Positions 8,798-17,324 of a DNA stretch of 64,000 nucleotides are shown here, piece after piece (the stretch's first letter is position 1; the number at the start of each line of letters is the position of its first letter). Position numbers and translations under genes: made by a program. The notes beneath the pieces were generated by a model that saw only the letters and a list, made by a program, of their open reading frames with translations, searched no databases and was not told the origin of the DNA. This DNA is from DASWLF01 sp963768765. Lineage in GTDB: Bacteria > Desulfobacterota > Desulfobaccia > Desulfobaccales > 0-14-0-80-60-11. Where the stretch lies: the NCBI GenBank assembly GCA_963768765.1, contig CAVYJK010000027.1:1-64000 (forward strand), in the 5' to 3' direction.

Positions 8798-9989
8798 GGA
8801 GTATACTCAGGGGCATACAGGACAGAGCTTGCACAGCCGCCGCATAAAAGTTTTACACCTGCTGGTCACCATGCCGGTGGGGGGCGCCGAAGACCTGGTG
8901 GCCGCGATGGTCAAGGGCCTGGACCCGGACAGATTCCAGGCCGTGGCCGCCTTAATCGGCCCGCCCGGCCCCGTGGGGCAGGAACTGGCCGCGGCGGGCT
9001 ATCCCGTCGTCAGCCTGGGGCTGGACCTCAGGCGCACCCCCTTCTGGGGGCTGGTGGCCGGGGTGCGGCGCCTCCTGAAGGAGGTGCGGCCGGACCTGCT
9101 GCACACCCACCTGTATCATCCCAACCTCTATGGCCGGCTGGCGGCCCTGGGTCTGGGCTTCCCCGTGGTGGCCGCGGTGCACAATTCCTACACCCGGGTC
9201 AAGTTCCATCGCCGGGTGTGGAACTTTCTGCTGGCCCGGGTCACGGACCGGGTCCTGGTGGGCAGCCCCCAGGTCTGGCGGGATGTCCGGCGCTACGACT
9301 GGGTGCCGGAAAGTCGGCTGCTGCTGCTGCCTTACGGCATCCCCCTGGCGGATCTGGAGCCCCCTCTCAGTCGGGATGAGGCCAGGGAGCGTTTGGGGGT
9401 CACCGGCTTCGTCATCGGCGCGGTGGGCCGACTGGTGGAGCAAAAGGGGCAGGCGTACCTGCTGGAGGCCTTGCCGGGACTCACGCGGGAGATTCCCGAC
9501 CTGACGGTGCTCCTGGTGGGCGACGGCCATCGGGGGGCGGCGCTTAAAAGTCAGGCCCGGGACCTAAGGGTGGAGGGGAAGGTGCGTTTTCTGGGGACCA
9601 GGCGGGACCTGGCGGAGATCTTCCGGGCCCTGGATCTCTTTGTGCAGCCCTCCCTGTGGGAAGGCCTGCCCCTGGCGCTGCTCAAGGCCATGGGCGCGGG
9701 GCTGCCGGTGGTGGCCACCCGGGTGAGCGGTGTCGTGGAAGTGATCCGGCATGGCGTCAACGGCCTGCTGGTGGCCCCCGGCAGCGCCTCGGAGCTGGCC
9801 GGGGCCATCCTGGAGCTGCAGCGTCAGCCCCAAACCCGGGCCCGCCTGGGGGCGGCGGCCCGCCAAACCGTGGCGGCCCACTACTCCCAGGAGGCGATGC
9901 TGCGTCGGTTGGAGAGCCTGTACCTGGAACTCCTGGGAGACCGCGCCCCGCAGGCCGCGGCGGCACCCGGAACTTCCCGGCCCGATTAA
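8796..9989 (+). CDS. Glycosyltransferase family 4
   Basis: GT-B fold glycosyltransferase of up to 397 aa that would transfer an activated sugar during cell-surface polysaccharide assembly. N-terminal acceptor-domain motif PVGGAEDLVAAMVKGL, C-terminal donor-binding motifs GAVGRLVEQKGQAYLLEA, LLVGDGHRG, and the E-x7-E signature region PSLWEGLPLALLKAMGAGLPV. The ATG at 8796 lies inside a TATAAT box; a TTG at 8829 with AGGA six bases upstream would give MHSRRIKVLHLL and is a plausible true start. Followed after 12 bp by a second GT4 gene, forming an LPS-type cluster with the acyltransferase further on. Confidence 0.88.
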   Translation: MEYTQGHTGQSLHSRRIKVLHLLVTMPVGGAEDLVAAMVKGLDPDRFQAVAALIGPPGPVGQELAAAGYPVVSLGLDLRRTPFWGLVAGVRRLLKEVRPDLLHTHLYHPNLYGRLAALGLGFPVVAAVHNSYTRVKFHRRVWNFLLARVTDRVLVGSPQVWRDVRRYDWVPESRLLLLPYGIPLADLEPPLSRDEARERLGVTGFVIGAVGRLVEQKGQAYLLEALPGLTREIPDLTVLLVGDGHRGAALKSQARDLRVEGKVRFLGTRRDLAEIFRALDLFVQPSLWEGLPLALLKAMGAGLPVVATRVSGVVEVIRHGVNGLLVAPGSASELAGAILELQRQPQTRARLGAAARQTVAAHYSQEAMLRRLESLYLELLGDRAPQAAAAPGTSRPD

Positions 9990-10001
9990 CAGGGAGACTC
10001 A

Positions 10002-11123
10002 ATGGGGCTCAAATTTCCCCACCGGACTTATGCCATCCTGCACACCGAATCCTCCCTGGGGTGGGGCGGGCAGGAGCGCCGCATCCTGGCCGAGGCCATG
10101 GTCATGAGGCAGCGGGGCCACCGGGTGTCCCTGGCCTGCGACCCCGAGGGGGAACTCTGCGCCAGGTCCCGGGCCCAAGATTTGCCGGTCACCCCCGTCA
10201 GGTTCGGGGGGGCTCGCAATCTAACGGCCTTCGCCAAACTGCGCCGCCTGCTCAGCCGGGGCGAGATCGAAATCCTGAACACCCACAGTTCTCTGGATTC
10301 CTGGGTGGGGGCCCTGGCCTGGAGGAGCCTGATGACCGGGCCCTTGCTGGTGCGCACCCGGCATCTGTCCACCCCGGTCAAGAACAACCGGCCCACCCGC
10401 TGGCTGTACCAATCCCCCGCGGCCATCATCACCACCGGCCAGGTCACCAAAGAGTTGCTGATGACCCGGCTGGGGGTGCCGGCGCGCCGCATTTTCTCCA
10501 TTCCCACCGGAGTGGCGCTTAAGGAGTTTGCGCCCCGGGGAAAAAACCGGGAATTACAGGCCAAGCTTGAGATTCCGGCCGAGTCCTTCATCTTCGGCTC
10601 CGTGGCGGTACTGCGCTCCTGGAAGGGGCACCTTTATCTCTTGGAGGCCCTCCAGCAGCTCGTCGAGGCGGGGCGGCCGGCCTACCTGGTGGTGGTGGGG
10701 GAGGGGCCCTACCGGGAGGTGATCGAGGAAAAGATCGCCGCCCTGGGCCTTAAGGACCGGGTGCGGCTGGTCGGCTACCAGGACCGGGTGGCGGAGTGGT
10801 TCGCCCTGATGGACGCGGTGGTGCTGCCGTCCTACGCCAACGAAGGGGTGCCTCAGTCGCTGCTCCAGGCCCTGGCCATGGCCAGGCCGGTGGTGGGCAC
10901 CGCGGTGGGGGGCATTCCGGAAGTGATCGTGCCGGAGGAAACGGGACTGCTAACGCCGCCCAAGGACGCCCGGTCCCTGGCCCGGGCCATGGACCGGCTG
11001 CTGGCGGACCCCGGGCTCGGCCGGGAGTTGGGGCGCCGGGGCCGGGAGCTGGTGGCGGAAAGGTTTTCCCTGGAGCAGATGGCCGCGGAGGTGGAGGCGG
11101 TCTATGAGGCAGTGAGCAGTTAG
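10002..11123 (+). CDS. Glycosyltransferase family 4
   Basis: 373 aa, GT-B fold. N-terminal SSLGWGGQERRILAEA is the usual glycine-rich loop followed by an acceptor-binding helix; the donor domain has GSVAVLRSWKGHLYLLEA, VVVGEGPYREVIEE and NEGVPQSLLQALAMARPVV with the conserved glutamates. No signal peptide, so it acts at the cytoplasmic face of the inner membrane. Probably co-transcribed with the GT4 gene 12 bp upstream; likely adds successive sugars in lipopolysaccharide core or another glycoconjugate. Donor and acceptor cannot be inferred. Confidence 0.88.
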   Translation: MGLKFPHRTYAILHTESSLGWGGQERRILAEAMVMRQRGHRVSLACDPEGELCARSRAQDLPVTPVRFGGARNLTAFAKLRRLLSRGEIEILNTHSSLDSWVGALAWRSLMTGPLLVRTRHLSTPVKNNRPTRWLYQSPAAIITTGQVTKELLMTRLGVPARRIFSIPTGVALKEFAPRGKNRELQAKLEIPAESFIFGSVAVLRSWKGHLYLLEALQQLVEAGRPAYLVVVGEGPYREVIEEKIAALGLKDRVRLVGYQDRVAEWFALMDAVVLPSYANEGVPQSLLQALAMARPVVGTAVGGIPEVIVPEETGLLTPPKDARSLARAMDRLLADPGLGRELGRRGRELVAERFSLEQMAAEVEAVYEAVSS

Positions 11124-11448
11124 GGCAGGGGCCAGGGATTAGGGGTTAGGGGTTAGGGGTTAGGAGGCAGCAATTAGCGGTTAACGGTTCTGAAATCATC
11201 ATTGGAACTTATTCACACTAAAAACTAAAAACTATACACAGCGTCATAAATAATTGGACATGCCTATGGTTTCTCCCAACTCAATATTGCCCAATTTGTC
11301 ACCCTGAGCCGCAGGTGAAGGGTCTCTCGATTGCCGCTAAAGGCGAGATTCTTCGCCGCCTGCGGCGGCTCAGAATGACAAAAAGGTAGCATCACGGCAA
11401 ATACTCATAAATAAATGACGCTGCGTATAAAAACTCGAAACCCAATCC
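11124..11448. repeat. Intergenic repeat cluster (heptamer tract and imperfect palindrome)
   Basis: No gene. About 11138-11164 is a tandem heptamer of TTAGGGG type (four units, G-quadruplex-capable). About 11218-11234 is a shorter CTAAAAA heptamer. 11295-11384 is an imperfect inverted repeat that starts TTGTCACCCTGAGCC and ends GGCTCAGAATGACAA; related copies lie at 32502-32577 and 49839-49912. Confidence 0.7.
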
Positions 11449-12147
11449 ATGACCCTGTATTTAGATAATCACTGGCTCCTCCTGGGACTGGGCGGCCTGC
11501 TCCTGGTCTGGGCCGGCTCCCTGGCGACCATGCGTTATTGGACCAGGAGACAGTTGCTTAAAACCCTGGGGCAGCAGGAGCTGGATTCGGAGGAAATCAA
11601 TCTGACCCTGCCGGACCCCCGCCCGGAAGACCAGGCGGCCCTGGAGCTCATCCGGGCAGCCCGCCGCCGTTATCTCTTGAAACTGTGGCCGGGCACGGAG
11701 TTGTCCTTCAAGACCATCAACGAGATGTCCCTCAGGCTGGTTCAGGAGGTGGCCCAGGTTTATTACCCCGAGGAGGAGCGGCCGGAACTCAGGGCCTCCC
11801 TGAGCGACCTGGTGGCGCTGCACAACCGGGTGGGGACGCGGCTGGCCGCCTGGCTGGAAACCTTCCCCATTCGGCCCTTTAAGGACCTGGAAATCAAGAC
11901 GGTGCTGCGCTACCATGAGCTCTATCAAAACCTCAAGAACCACCCGGGCTACGCCTTCATCAGGCGCCACCATCTGGATAAAATCGCCCGGTGGGGCTGG
12001 AGTGCTTATAACTACGCCAACCCCTGGCACTGGGGCCGCCGGGCGGCCTTCCACGGCGGCAAGGAGATGGCGGCCCGGCTGCTGCTGGCCCGCCTCGCGG
12101 TGCTGGTGGGTGAAGAGGCGGTGTTCCTGTATGGCCGGCGGCAGTAG
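11449..12147 (+). CDS. Conserved-looking membrane-anchored protein of unknown function
   Basis: 232 aa. A single hydrophobic segment near residues 8-27 (HWLLLGLGGLLLVWAGSLA) is followed by a soluble, Arg/Leu-rich helical region. Notable stretches are FKTINEMSLRLVQEVAQVYY, NRVGTRLAAWLETFPIRPFK and KIARWGWSAYNYANPWHWG; the aromatic cluster near the C-terminus looks membrane-associated. No family recognised. It lies between the glycosyltransferases and the lipid A type acyltransferase, so an envelope role is likely. Composition and codon use match its neighbours. Confidence 0.7.
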   Translation: MTLYLDNHWLLLGLGGLLLVWAGSLATMRYWTRRQLLKTLGQQELDSEEINLTLPDPRPEDQAALELIRAARRRYLLKLWPGTELSFKTINEMSLRLVQEVAQVYYPEEERPELRASLSDLVALHNRVGTRLAAWLETFPIRPFKDLEIKTVLRYHELYQNLKNHPGYAFIRRHHLDKIARWGWSAYNYANPWHWGRRAAFHGGKEMAARLLLARLAVLVGEEAVFLYGRRQ

Positions 12148-12279
12148 GGTTAGGTTCCGAAATTTAAATGACCAAATGTTCTGGCGCCTTCCCCGAGAAA
12201 TTTTGAATCCCTCTTTTCTAAAGGGGGATTTAGGGGGATTATTAAAGGACTATTTCTAATTCTCCCGGACATTTAAGCT

Positions 12280-13155
12280 ATGACCGGCGAAAACCGAAAA
12301 ATCGGCCAGCGGCTGGTGCAGGCCCTGGCGGCCCTGTGGTACCGGCTGGATGAGCGGCACCGGCGCATCACCCGGCGCAACCTGGAGTTTGCCTACGGCA
12401 GCGAGCTGACCCCCCAGGCCCGGGAGGAGCTGGCCCGGGCCACCTTCCGCCACTTTGTGCGGTTTGCCTGGGAGACCCTGGAGCTTATGGTCGCCCCCCG
12501 GTCCTATATCAAATCCCGGGTGGTGGTCCTGGGCGAGGAGCACTTCGAGGCGGCCCTGGCCCAGGGGCGGGGGTTGATCGCGGTGACGGCCCATGCCGGC
12601 AACTGGGAATACACGGGCTTCGGCCTGGGCCTCCAGTGGCGGCCGGTGGCGGTGGTGGGCCGGGACCTGGACCACCCCTGGGGGGCCCGGCTGGCCCGCT
12701 ATCTCAGAGAGCGGTGCGGCAACTGGATGGTGGCCAAGCAAAAGGGGATGCGTGAGATCCTGCACCACCTGAGGCGGAACCGGGTGGTGGGCATCGTCAT
12801 CGACCAGAACACCGCGACGGACCAGGGACTGCTGGTGGACTTCTTCGGCAAACCGGCCCGCACCACCCCGGTGGCGGCGCTGCTGGCCCGGCGCCGGGAC
12901 ATCCCGGTCCTGCCGGCGTTTTCCCGCCGGCTCCCCGACGGCCGCCACTTGATGGCGATTCTGCCGCCCATCCCCCTGGAGAAAACCGCGGATATCCAGG
13001 GAGACATTAAACGGCACCTGGAGCTCCAGAGCCGGGCCGTGGAGGCCTGGGTACGCAGCGAGCCGTCGCAGTATCTCTGGCTCCACCGCCGCTGGAAGAA
13101 CCAGTTTCCGGAGATTTATGAGGAGAGCTATCAGCTTTCAGCAAGAAGCAGATGA
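12280..13155 (+). CDS. Lysophospholipid/lipid A acyltransferase (LpxL/HtrB family)
   Basis: 291 aa, close to the usual length of late lipid A acyltransferases. The catalytic HX4E motif is in TAHAGNWEYTGFG. Downstream are RCGNWMVAKQKGMREIL, GIVIDQNTATDQGLLVDFFGK and TTPVAALLARRRDIPVLPAF, all typical of the family. A strongly hydrophobic N-terminal anchor is not evident. It would add a secondary acyl chain to lipid A or a related lipid at the inner membrane. It closes the glycosyltransferase group and supports a Gram-negative envelope. Confidence 0.88.
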   Translation: MTGENRKIGQRLVQALAALWYRLDERHRRITRRNLEFAYGSELTPQAREELARATFRHFVRFAWETLELMVAPRSYIKSRVVVLGEEHFEAALAQGRGLIAVTAHAGNWEYTGFGLGLQWRPVAVVGRDLDHPWGARLARYLRERCGNWMVAKQKGMREILHHLRRNRVVGIVIDQNTATDQGLLVDFFGKPARTTPVAALLARRRDIPVLPAFSRRLPDGRHLMAILPPIPLEKTADIQGDIKRHLELQSRAVEAWVRSEPSQYLWLHRRWKNQFPEIYEESYQLSARSR

Positions 13156-13197
13156 AGGGTGTTTTTTTGTGTTTTTGTAGATAAATAAGTATCATTG

Positions 13198-13686
13198 ATG
13201 GAGAAAAATATTTCTATGACCACTAAAGAAATTAAATCTATTGTTGACATGATAAGGGATGCAGATAAAAAGGAACTGCTTATTGTTTCCTTATTTATAT
13301 TGCCTCTTCTGCTCGGAGCATGGTCAATCTTTCTTAATAGTCTAACTTTTCTCGACCGACACGATACATTGAAATTATTTATAATATTCGTACTATCGGC
13401 AATATATTTCGGCGGTCTCATCTATATGAAATTTTCCGACACTCCAGAGGATAAGCGAAAGAGAGCAAGGCTTCACATCGAAACAAGACTTAAAAAAAGA
13501 CCGCATCATCATGCGAGCTATGATGCGATTAGAGACGAAGTAAATACAGAATACAAGGACGAATTTATCGAAGAATTGATTGATTTGAATCCAGAGATAT
13601 TTGGAAAATGCAAAATCAAGTCGGGAGATGTCCATAAAAAGGGGATTACTCTTGTTCGGGATGAAAAAACTGCGGGGAAGGGATAA
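13198..13686 (+). CDS. AT-rich membrane protein of unknown function
   Basis: 162 aa from ATG 13198. Two membrane segments (ELLIVSLFILPLLLGAWSI and KLFIIFVLSAIYFGGLIYM) are followed by a basic then acidic cytoplasmic domain (KKRPHHHASYDAIRDEVN, DEFIEELIDLNPEIFG) that could be a small winged-helix-like fold. The gene is strikingly AT-rich compared with its GC-rich neighbours and uses different codons (many AAA, ATT, TTT), which points to horizontal transfer. Its TAA stop nevertheless overlaps the ATG of the thioesterase by one base. No family recognised. Confidence 0.65.
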   Translation: MEKNISMTTKEIKSIVDMIRDADKKELLIVSLFILPLLLGAWSIFLNSLTFLDRHDTLKLFIIFVLSAIYFGGLIYMKFSDTPEDKRKRARLHIETRLKKRPHHHASYDAIRDEVNTEYKDEFIEELIDLNPEIFGKCKIKSGDVHKKGITLVRDEKTAGKG

Positions 13687-14111
13687 TGACCAAAGTTGAT
13701 GAAACCTTTCTGGCTGCCTTTAAGGAGCGGGTGGCGGCCCAGGGAACAGCCCGGCACTGGGGCCTGGAACTGGAAGAGGTGGGCCCGGGGCGGGCGAAGG
13801 TATGCATGACCTGCCGGCCGGAGATGGCCAATATCCTGGGGATGGTGCACGGCTCCGCGGTTTTCGCCCTCATCGACGAGGCCTTTCAGGCGGCGGTGAA
13901 CGCCTACGGCACGGTGGCCGTGGCCCTCAACATGAACCTCACCTTCCACGCGGCGCCCCGGATGGGGGACCGCCTTACCGCCCAAACCCGGGAACTACAC
14001 GCCGGGCGGCGCACTGCCACTTATTTCATTGAAGTCACGGACTCCAAAGGGAGCCTGGTGGCCTCCTGCCAGGCCCTGGCGTACCGCAAGGACACGCCGC
14101 TGGAGTTATAG
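13686..14111 (+). CDS. PaaI-type hotdog-fold thioesterase
   Basis: 141 aa hotdog-fold protein that would hydrolyse acyl-CoA thioesters in the cytoplasm. The family core is clear: ANILGMVHGSAVFALIDEAF holds the HGG-like HGS site and the catalytic acidic residue, followed by ALNMNLTFHAAPRMGDRL and GSLVASCQALAYRK. Start ATG 13686 overlaps the preceding stop (TAATG). Substrate unknown; aromatic acyl-CoAs are common in the family. Confidence 0.85.
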   Translation: MTKVDETFLAAFKERVAAQGTARHWGLELEEVGPGRAKVCMTCRPEMANILGMVHGSAVFALIDEAFQAAVNAYGTVAVALNMNLTFHAAPRMGDRLTAQTRELHAGRRTATYFIEVTDSKGSLVASCQALAYRKDTPLEL

Positions 14112-14304
14112 CGATTGCCCATTGGGCTGTTTTGATTGTAGCGGCACCGCGGAGGGTGCCCTAAAAACCCCATTGGGCACGGCCCGCCGTGCCCCTACCA
14201 AAGAAAGATTACTTTTGGCAATCGCTTCAGGTTCCCAGGAAAAATAGCAGAGCGGACCCGCAGGTCCGCCCCCCACAAGTAATCCTTTTGACGGCAACCG
14301 GGAA
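14112..14304. repeat. Intergenic palindromic repeats
   Basis: No gene in this convergent gap. About 14171-14199 is GGGCACGGCCCGCCGTGCCC followed by CTACC, a palindrome with relatives at 135-155, 48179-48201, 49238-49261 and 51834-51862. About 14252-14269 is GCGGACCCGCAGGTCCGC, related to copies at 51978-52001 and 53770-53792. Confidence 0.65.
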
Positions 14305-14934
14305 TCAGTTGCCCTTCTCTTCCTGCAACTTTCCCCGCAGGCAGCGCACCAGGTAGTCGTAGGAATCGCCCTCGATGGCGCAGCCGAACTGGTGATTGAA
14401 GTTTTTCACCAGGCTCACGTCTTCGATCACCAGGTCGTAAATCTTCCAGCCGTCGGGCTGGCGCAGCATCCGAAAATTCACGGGGATCTTGTCATTGGGG
14501 CGCAGAATTACCGTGCGCACCTCGGCGCGGTCCTGCCCCTGGCTTTCCGACAGGTAGGTCACCTGGGCATTGGCGATCTCATCCACCCGGTGGGCGTAGG
14601 AAGCCTTCAGGAGTTCGGTGAACAGGTGGACATATTCTTTTTGCTGGGTCTGGCTGAGGGTGTCCCAAGTGGTGTCCAGGCAGCGTTTGGCCATCTCCCG
14701 GTAGTCGAAGCGGCGGGCTGCGGCCTGCTCGATGAGGTCCAGGCGGTGCTGCTTCTGGGCCGGGGTCTTGAGGGCGGGATTGTGCAGGATGGCCAAGACT
14801 TCATCCAGCAGGTGCTTGATGTCTTCGGTGGGCTGGCCCGCCTGCGCCCCGGAGACGCCCGGCGCCAGGCTTAGGGCCAGGGACAGGACGATAATTTTTG
14901 GGAAAACGGTCAAGAGTCTCTTCATGCCTTCCAT
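14305..14934 (-). CDS. MlaC/Ttg2D-type phospholipid-binding protein, HpnM-like
   Basis: Periplasmic lipid shuttle family. Start chosen at ATG 14934 (209 aa), which has AGAGGTG 7 bases upstream. Signal peptide: basic MEGMKRLL, hydrophobic IIVLSLALSLAPGVSGAQA. The mature part begins GQPTEDIKHLLDEVLAILHN and contains RRFDYREMAKRCLDTTWDTL, the family signature. It is a clear paralogue of the MlaC at 39492-40115. Next to HpnJ- and HpnK-type genes it is best viewed as HpnM, the MlaC-like member of hopanoid clusters, perhaps moving hopanoids to the outer membrane. Assignment as HpnM rests on context. Confidence 0.8.
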   Translation of the reverse strand: MEGMKRLLTVFPKIIVLSLALSLAPGVSGAQAGQPTEDIKHLLDEVLAILHNPALKTPAQKQHRLDLIEQAAARRFDYREMAKRCLDTTWDTLSQTQQKEYVHLFTELLKASYAHRVDEIANAQVTYLSESQGQDRAEVRTVILRPNDKIPVNFRMLRQPDGWKIYDLVIEDVSLVKNFNHQFGCAIEGDSYDYLVRCLRGKLQEEKGN

Positions 14935-15153
14935 GAGATGACACCTCTGTTCCTGGTTACCGACAGCTTTCCGGCAAGATGATGCATCCGCTTGAGCCGC
15001 CATTGCCCCGACGTTACCAGATTATATTTTTTATTCTTGGACTTCGCATTTTTTATTTAAAGGCGCCTGACCGGGCGGGCTGATGGCATGATCGGGTTCG
15101 AACCCGTCCCTACCCGGCTCATTTTTGCCGGCGTTGGTGGGCTCCCGCCATCT

Positions 15154-16248
15154 TTACGGAGCATGGCAGAAGTTCTGATTCCGCCTGTGCAAAACCAGGG
15201 CCCGGAAATCGCTCACCTGCACCCCCGAGGCGGTCAGGGCCTCCTGCAGGCGGGGGCTGAGGAGGGCGGCCAGTTCTTCCCGGCGGCGGTATCGGGGGGC
15301 CCAACGCTTAAGTTCCGGGTCGTGATCCAGGGCAGGGTGGGAATAGATTTCCGTCACCCCCGGCCGGAGGCGGGGGATCAGGCGGAGCAGAAAATCTTCG
15401 GTCATGCGCCCGTCGTTCAAGAGCCCGAACAGATGGTCGTTGTAGACCAGGCCCGCGTCTCGGGCCAGCCTCCGGGCCCGGCGGCAGAGCAGGGCGAAGA
15501 TCACCCCCTGAGCCACCTTGGGGAGGGGGCCGACCGGGGCCAGGGCCAGGGTGGCCCGCCAATCCTCCCGGGCCAGGCGCACCCCGGGCACTCCGTACTC
15601 CCGGGCCAAGTCCACCACCAGGGGGAAAATCCGGGGATGGAGGTGGAGATTGAGGTGGCCGTTCAGGTGCCAGGGAGTAAGCCCGGCCCGGAGCACCGTT
15701 TCTATCTGGGCGGCCAGCTCCCGGCGGATTTCCGGCAGCAGGCGGGGCTGGAAGAAATAGCGCCAGCCCGCGGCCACCGGCTGGCTGGGGAAACGCCCCT
15801 CAGAATCCACCAGATGGGGGATCTTCTCCGGCGAGAGCACGGCGCGGCCCTGAATCAGGGTGAGATGGACCCCCAAACAGAGACCGGGCAGATCCCGGGC
15901 CAGACCCAGGGCTTCCGGGGCTCGGGGCGCCCCGGCCATCAGGGAGGCGCAGCCCAGCACCCCGAGGCGGTGGGCCAGCAACACCGCGTCGTTCAACGCC
16001 CCGGAAAGACCAAAATCATCAGCGGTGAAGATGACGGTGCGGGAAGGATTGGGGGAGGGGGCTAAGGACCCACGGCCACTTACAATCCCACCCCCAATCC
16101 CCCACCCCCAATCCCTTAAGGGGAAAAATATTAGCCGGGGAAGTCGGTGCGGAGCACCGCCTTCCCCGGCCCCTTTCAGGGGGTTGGGAGGGGAGTTTGA
16201 GGGGAGGGCGGGGGACTTTTGTCCCCCGGTCCTCCTCTCAACTATCAC
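15154..16248 (-). CDS. hpnK: HpnK-like YdjC/ChbG-family deacetylase
   Basis: The conserved domain begins VIFTADDFGLSGALNDAVL, holding the metal-binding aspartates of YdjC/ChbG carbohydrate deacetylases, and includes WHLNGHLNLHLHPRIF with the metal-binding histidines and VTEIYSHPALD. Position next to HpnJ identifies it as HpnK, a hopanoid side-chain modification protein. The start is unclear: no standard start codon sits close to the domain. The GTG at 16248 overlaps the TGA of the upstream radical SAM gene (GTGA), giving about 364 aa, but its first 70 codons come from a dispersed palindromic repeat (16048-16240). An ATG at 16335 inside the upstream gene is also in frame. The repeat probably inserted at the gene's 5' end. 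Confidence 0.8.
   Translation of the reverse strand: MIVERRTGGQKSPALPSNSPPNPLKGAGEGGAPHRLPRLIFFPLRDWGWGIGGGIVSGRGSLAPSPNPSRTVIFTADDFGLSGALNDAVLLAHRLGVLGCASLMAGAPRAPEALGLARDLPGLCLGVHLTLIQGRAVLSPEKIPHLVDSEGRFPSQPVAAGWRYFFQPRLLPEIRRELAAQIETVLRAGLTPWHLNGHLNLHLHPRIFPLVVDLAREYGVPGVRLAREDWRATLALAPVGPLPKVAQGVIFALLCRRARRLARDAGLVYNDHLFGLLNDGRMTEDFLLRLIPRLRPGVTEIYSHPALDHDPELKRWAPRYRRREELAALLSPRLQEALTASGVQVSDFRALVLHRRNQNFCHAP
16048..16240. repeat. Dispersed palindromic repeat, C-rich/G-rich type
   Basis: C-tract arm CCACCCCCAATCCCTTAAG and G-tract arm CAGGGGGTTGGGAGGGG flank an internal hairpin at about 16135-16170 (GAAGTCGGTGC-GGA-GCACCGCCTTC). The same architecture appears at 43027-43192 and 48056-48180, and partly at 51870-51962. 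This copy covers the 5' end of the hpnK reading frame. Confidence 0.75.
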
Positions 16249-17324
16249 CCCCGCACCCAATGGCGGCCCTCCAGGAGCGCGGCCAGGGACAGGGCGTTGT
16301 AAGGGTGCAGCAGGGTGGCCAGGCCCTTGAGCCATTGGCCCTGGCGCAGGGCGGTGAGGGAGTCGGACACCGAGACGGCCAGGTACTGGTAAACGCTGGG
16401 GTCCCGGTAGCAGTCGATGGTGCAGGCGGAGCAGGCGTCCCGGATGGGCTCCAGGCGGTGAATCTCTTCCAGGGGGCCAAGGGTGTCGCCCAGGTAATGG
16501 CAGCGGTAGACCTGGAGGTGCCAGTCCACGAAGAAATATTTATATCCCGCCAGGCAGGGGAAGCGGCCCGGGCGATGTTCCAACTGGCGCTGGAGGTCGG
16601 TGAGGGCCAGCCGCGGGTTGAGGATCATCAAGGGCGAAGTGGCTTTCAGTCTTTTAATCTGGCCGAACCAGCGGTACAGCTCTGCCGGGGTAAAATCCAC
16701 GGAATAATGGTTGGCGAACCCCAGGTAGGAGGAATGGAGCCGGGTGATGGGATAAGAGAAAGTGACCCGTTTGAAACCCAGCTCCGCCAGGAAGGCCAGC
16801 ATGGCGTCCAGGTCTCCCACCAGGCGGCTCAGGGTCACGGAGGCCACGGGGTTGAGGCCGTGTTCCCGCAGAATCGGCATCATTTCCCGGATGTGCCCGG
16901 TCAGGCCCGGCAGTCCCCGGTGTTCGTCGTGCTGGGCCGGGGTGGGAGCGTCCATGGAGATTATCAGGGTGTTTAGGGCCGCGTCCCGCAGTTCCCGGAT
17001 GAGGGCGGTACTTAGCAGGGAGCCGTTGGTGCACAGGATGGTCTCGATTCTCAGGTCCCGGGCTCGGGCCAGGGTGGGGAGCAGGGCAGGGTAGAGGAGG
17101 GGTTCGCCGCCGGTGAGGCAAAGGTAACTGACGCCGCCTGCTTTCAGGGCCTCCAGGCCCCGGGCCAGCCGCGCCGGGTCGGCCATGACCCGGGAGCCCG
17201 GCGGCACCCGGGGAAAGCTGCAAAAGCCGCAACTGGCATTGCAGGCGTTAGTGATGGCAATCTGGCAAAAACCAGGACCCCCCTGAAGAATCAGGTGGAG
17301 GAGTTCCTTTACGGTCATCGGCAA
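16245..17324 (-). CDS. Radical SAM protein with SPASM-like C-terminus
   Basis: 359 aa. Radical SAM motif CNASCGFC (C-x3-C-x2-C) near residue 29, then CLTGGEPLLYPALL and TILCTNGSLL, which are the SAM-binding strands. The C-terminal Cys cluster CSACTIDCYRDPSVY suggests an extra iron-sulfur cluster. It differs from HpnH in sequence, so it is not the adenosyl-hopene transferase. It overlaps the HpnJ gene by 10 bases and HpnK by 4, which indicates tight coupling in a hopanoid-tailoring operon. Reaction unknown. Confidence 0.85.
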   Translation of the reverse strand: MPMTVKELLHLILQGGPGFCQIAITNACNASCGFCSFPRVPPGSRVMADPARLARGLEALKAGGVSYLCLTGGEPLLYPALLPTLARARDLRIETILCTNGSLLSTALIRELRDAALNTLIISMDAPTPAQHDEHRGLPGLTGHIREMMPILREHGLNPVASVTLSRLVGDLDAMLAFLAELGFKRVTFSYPITRLHSSYLGFANHYSVDFTPAELYRWFGQIKRLKATSPLMILNPRLALTDLQRQLEHRPGRFPCLAGYKYFFVDWHLQVYRCHYLGDTLGPLEEIHRLEPIRDACSACTIDCYRDPSVYQYLAVSVSDSLTALRQGQWLKGLATLLHPYNALSLAALLEGRHWVRG

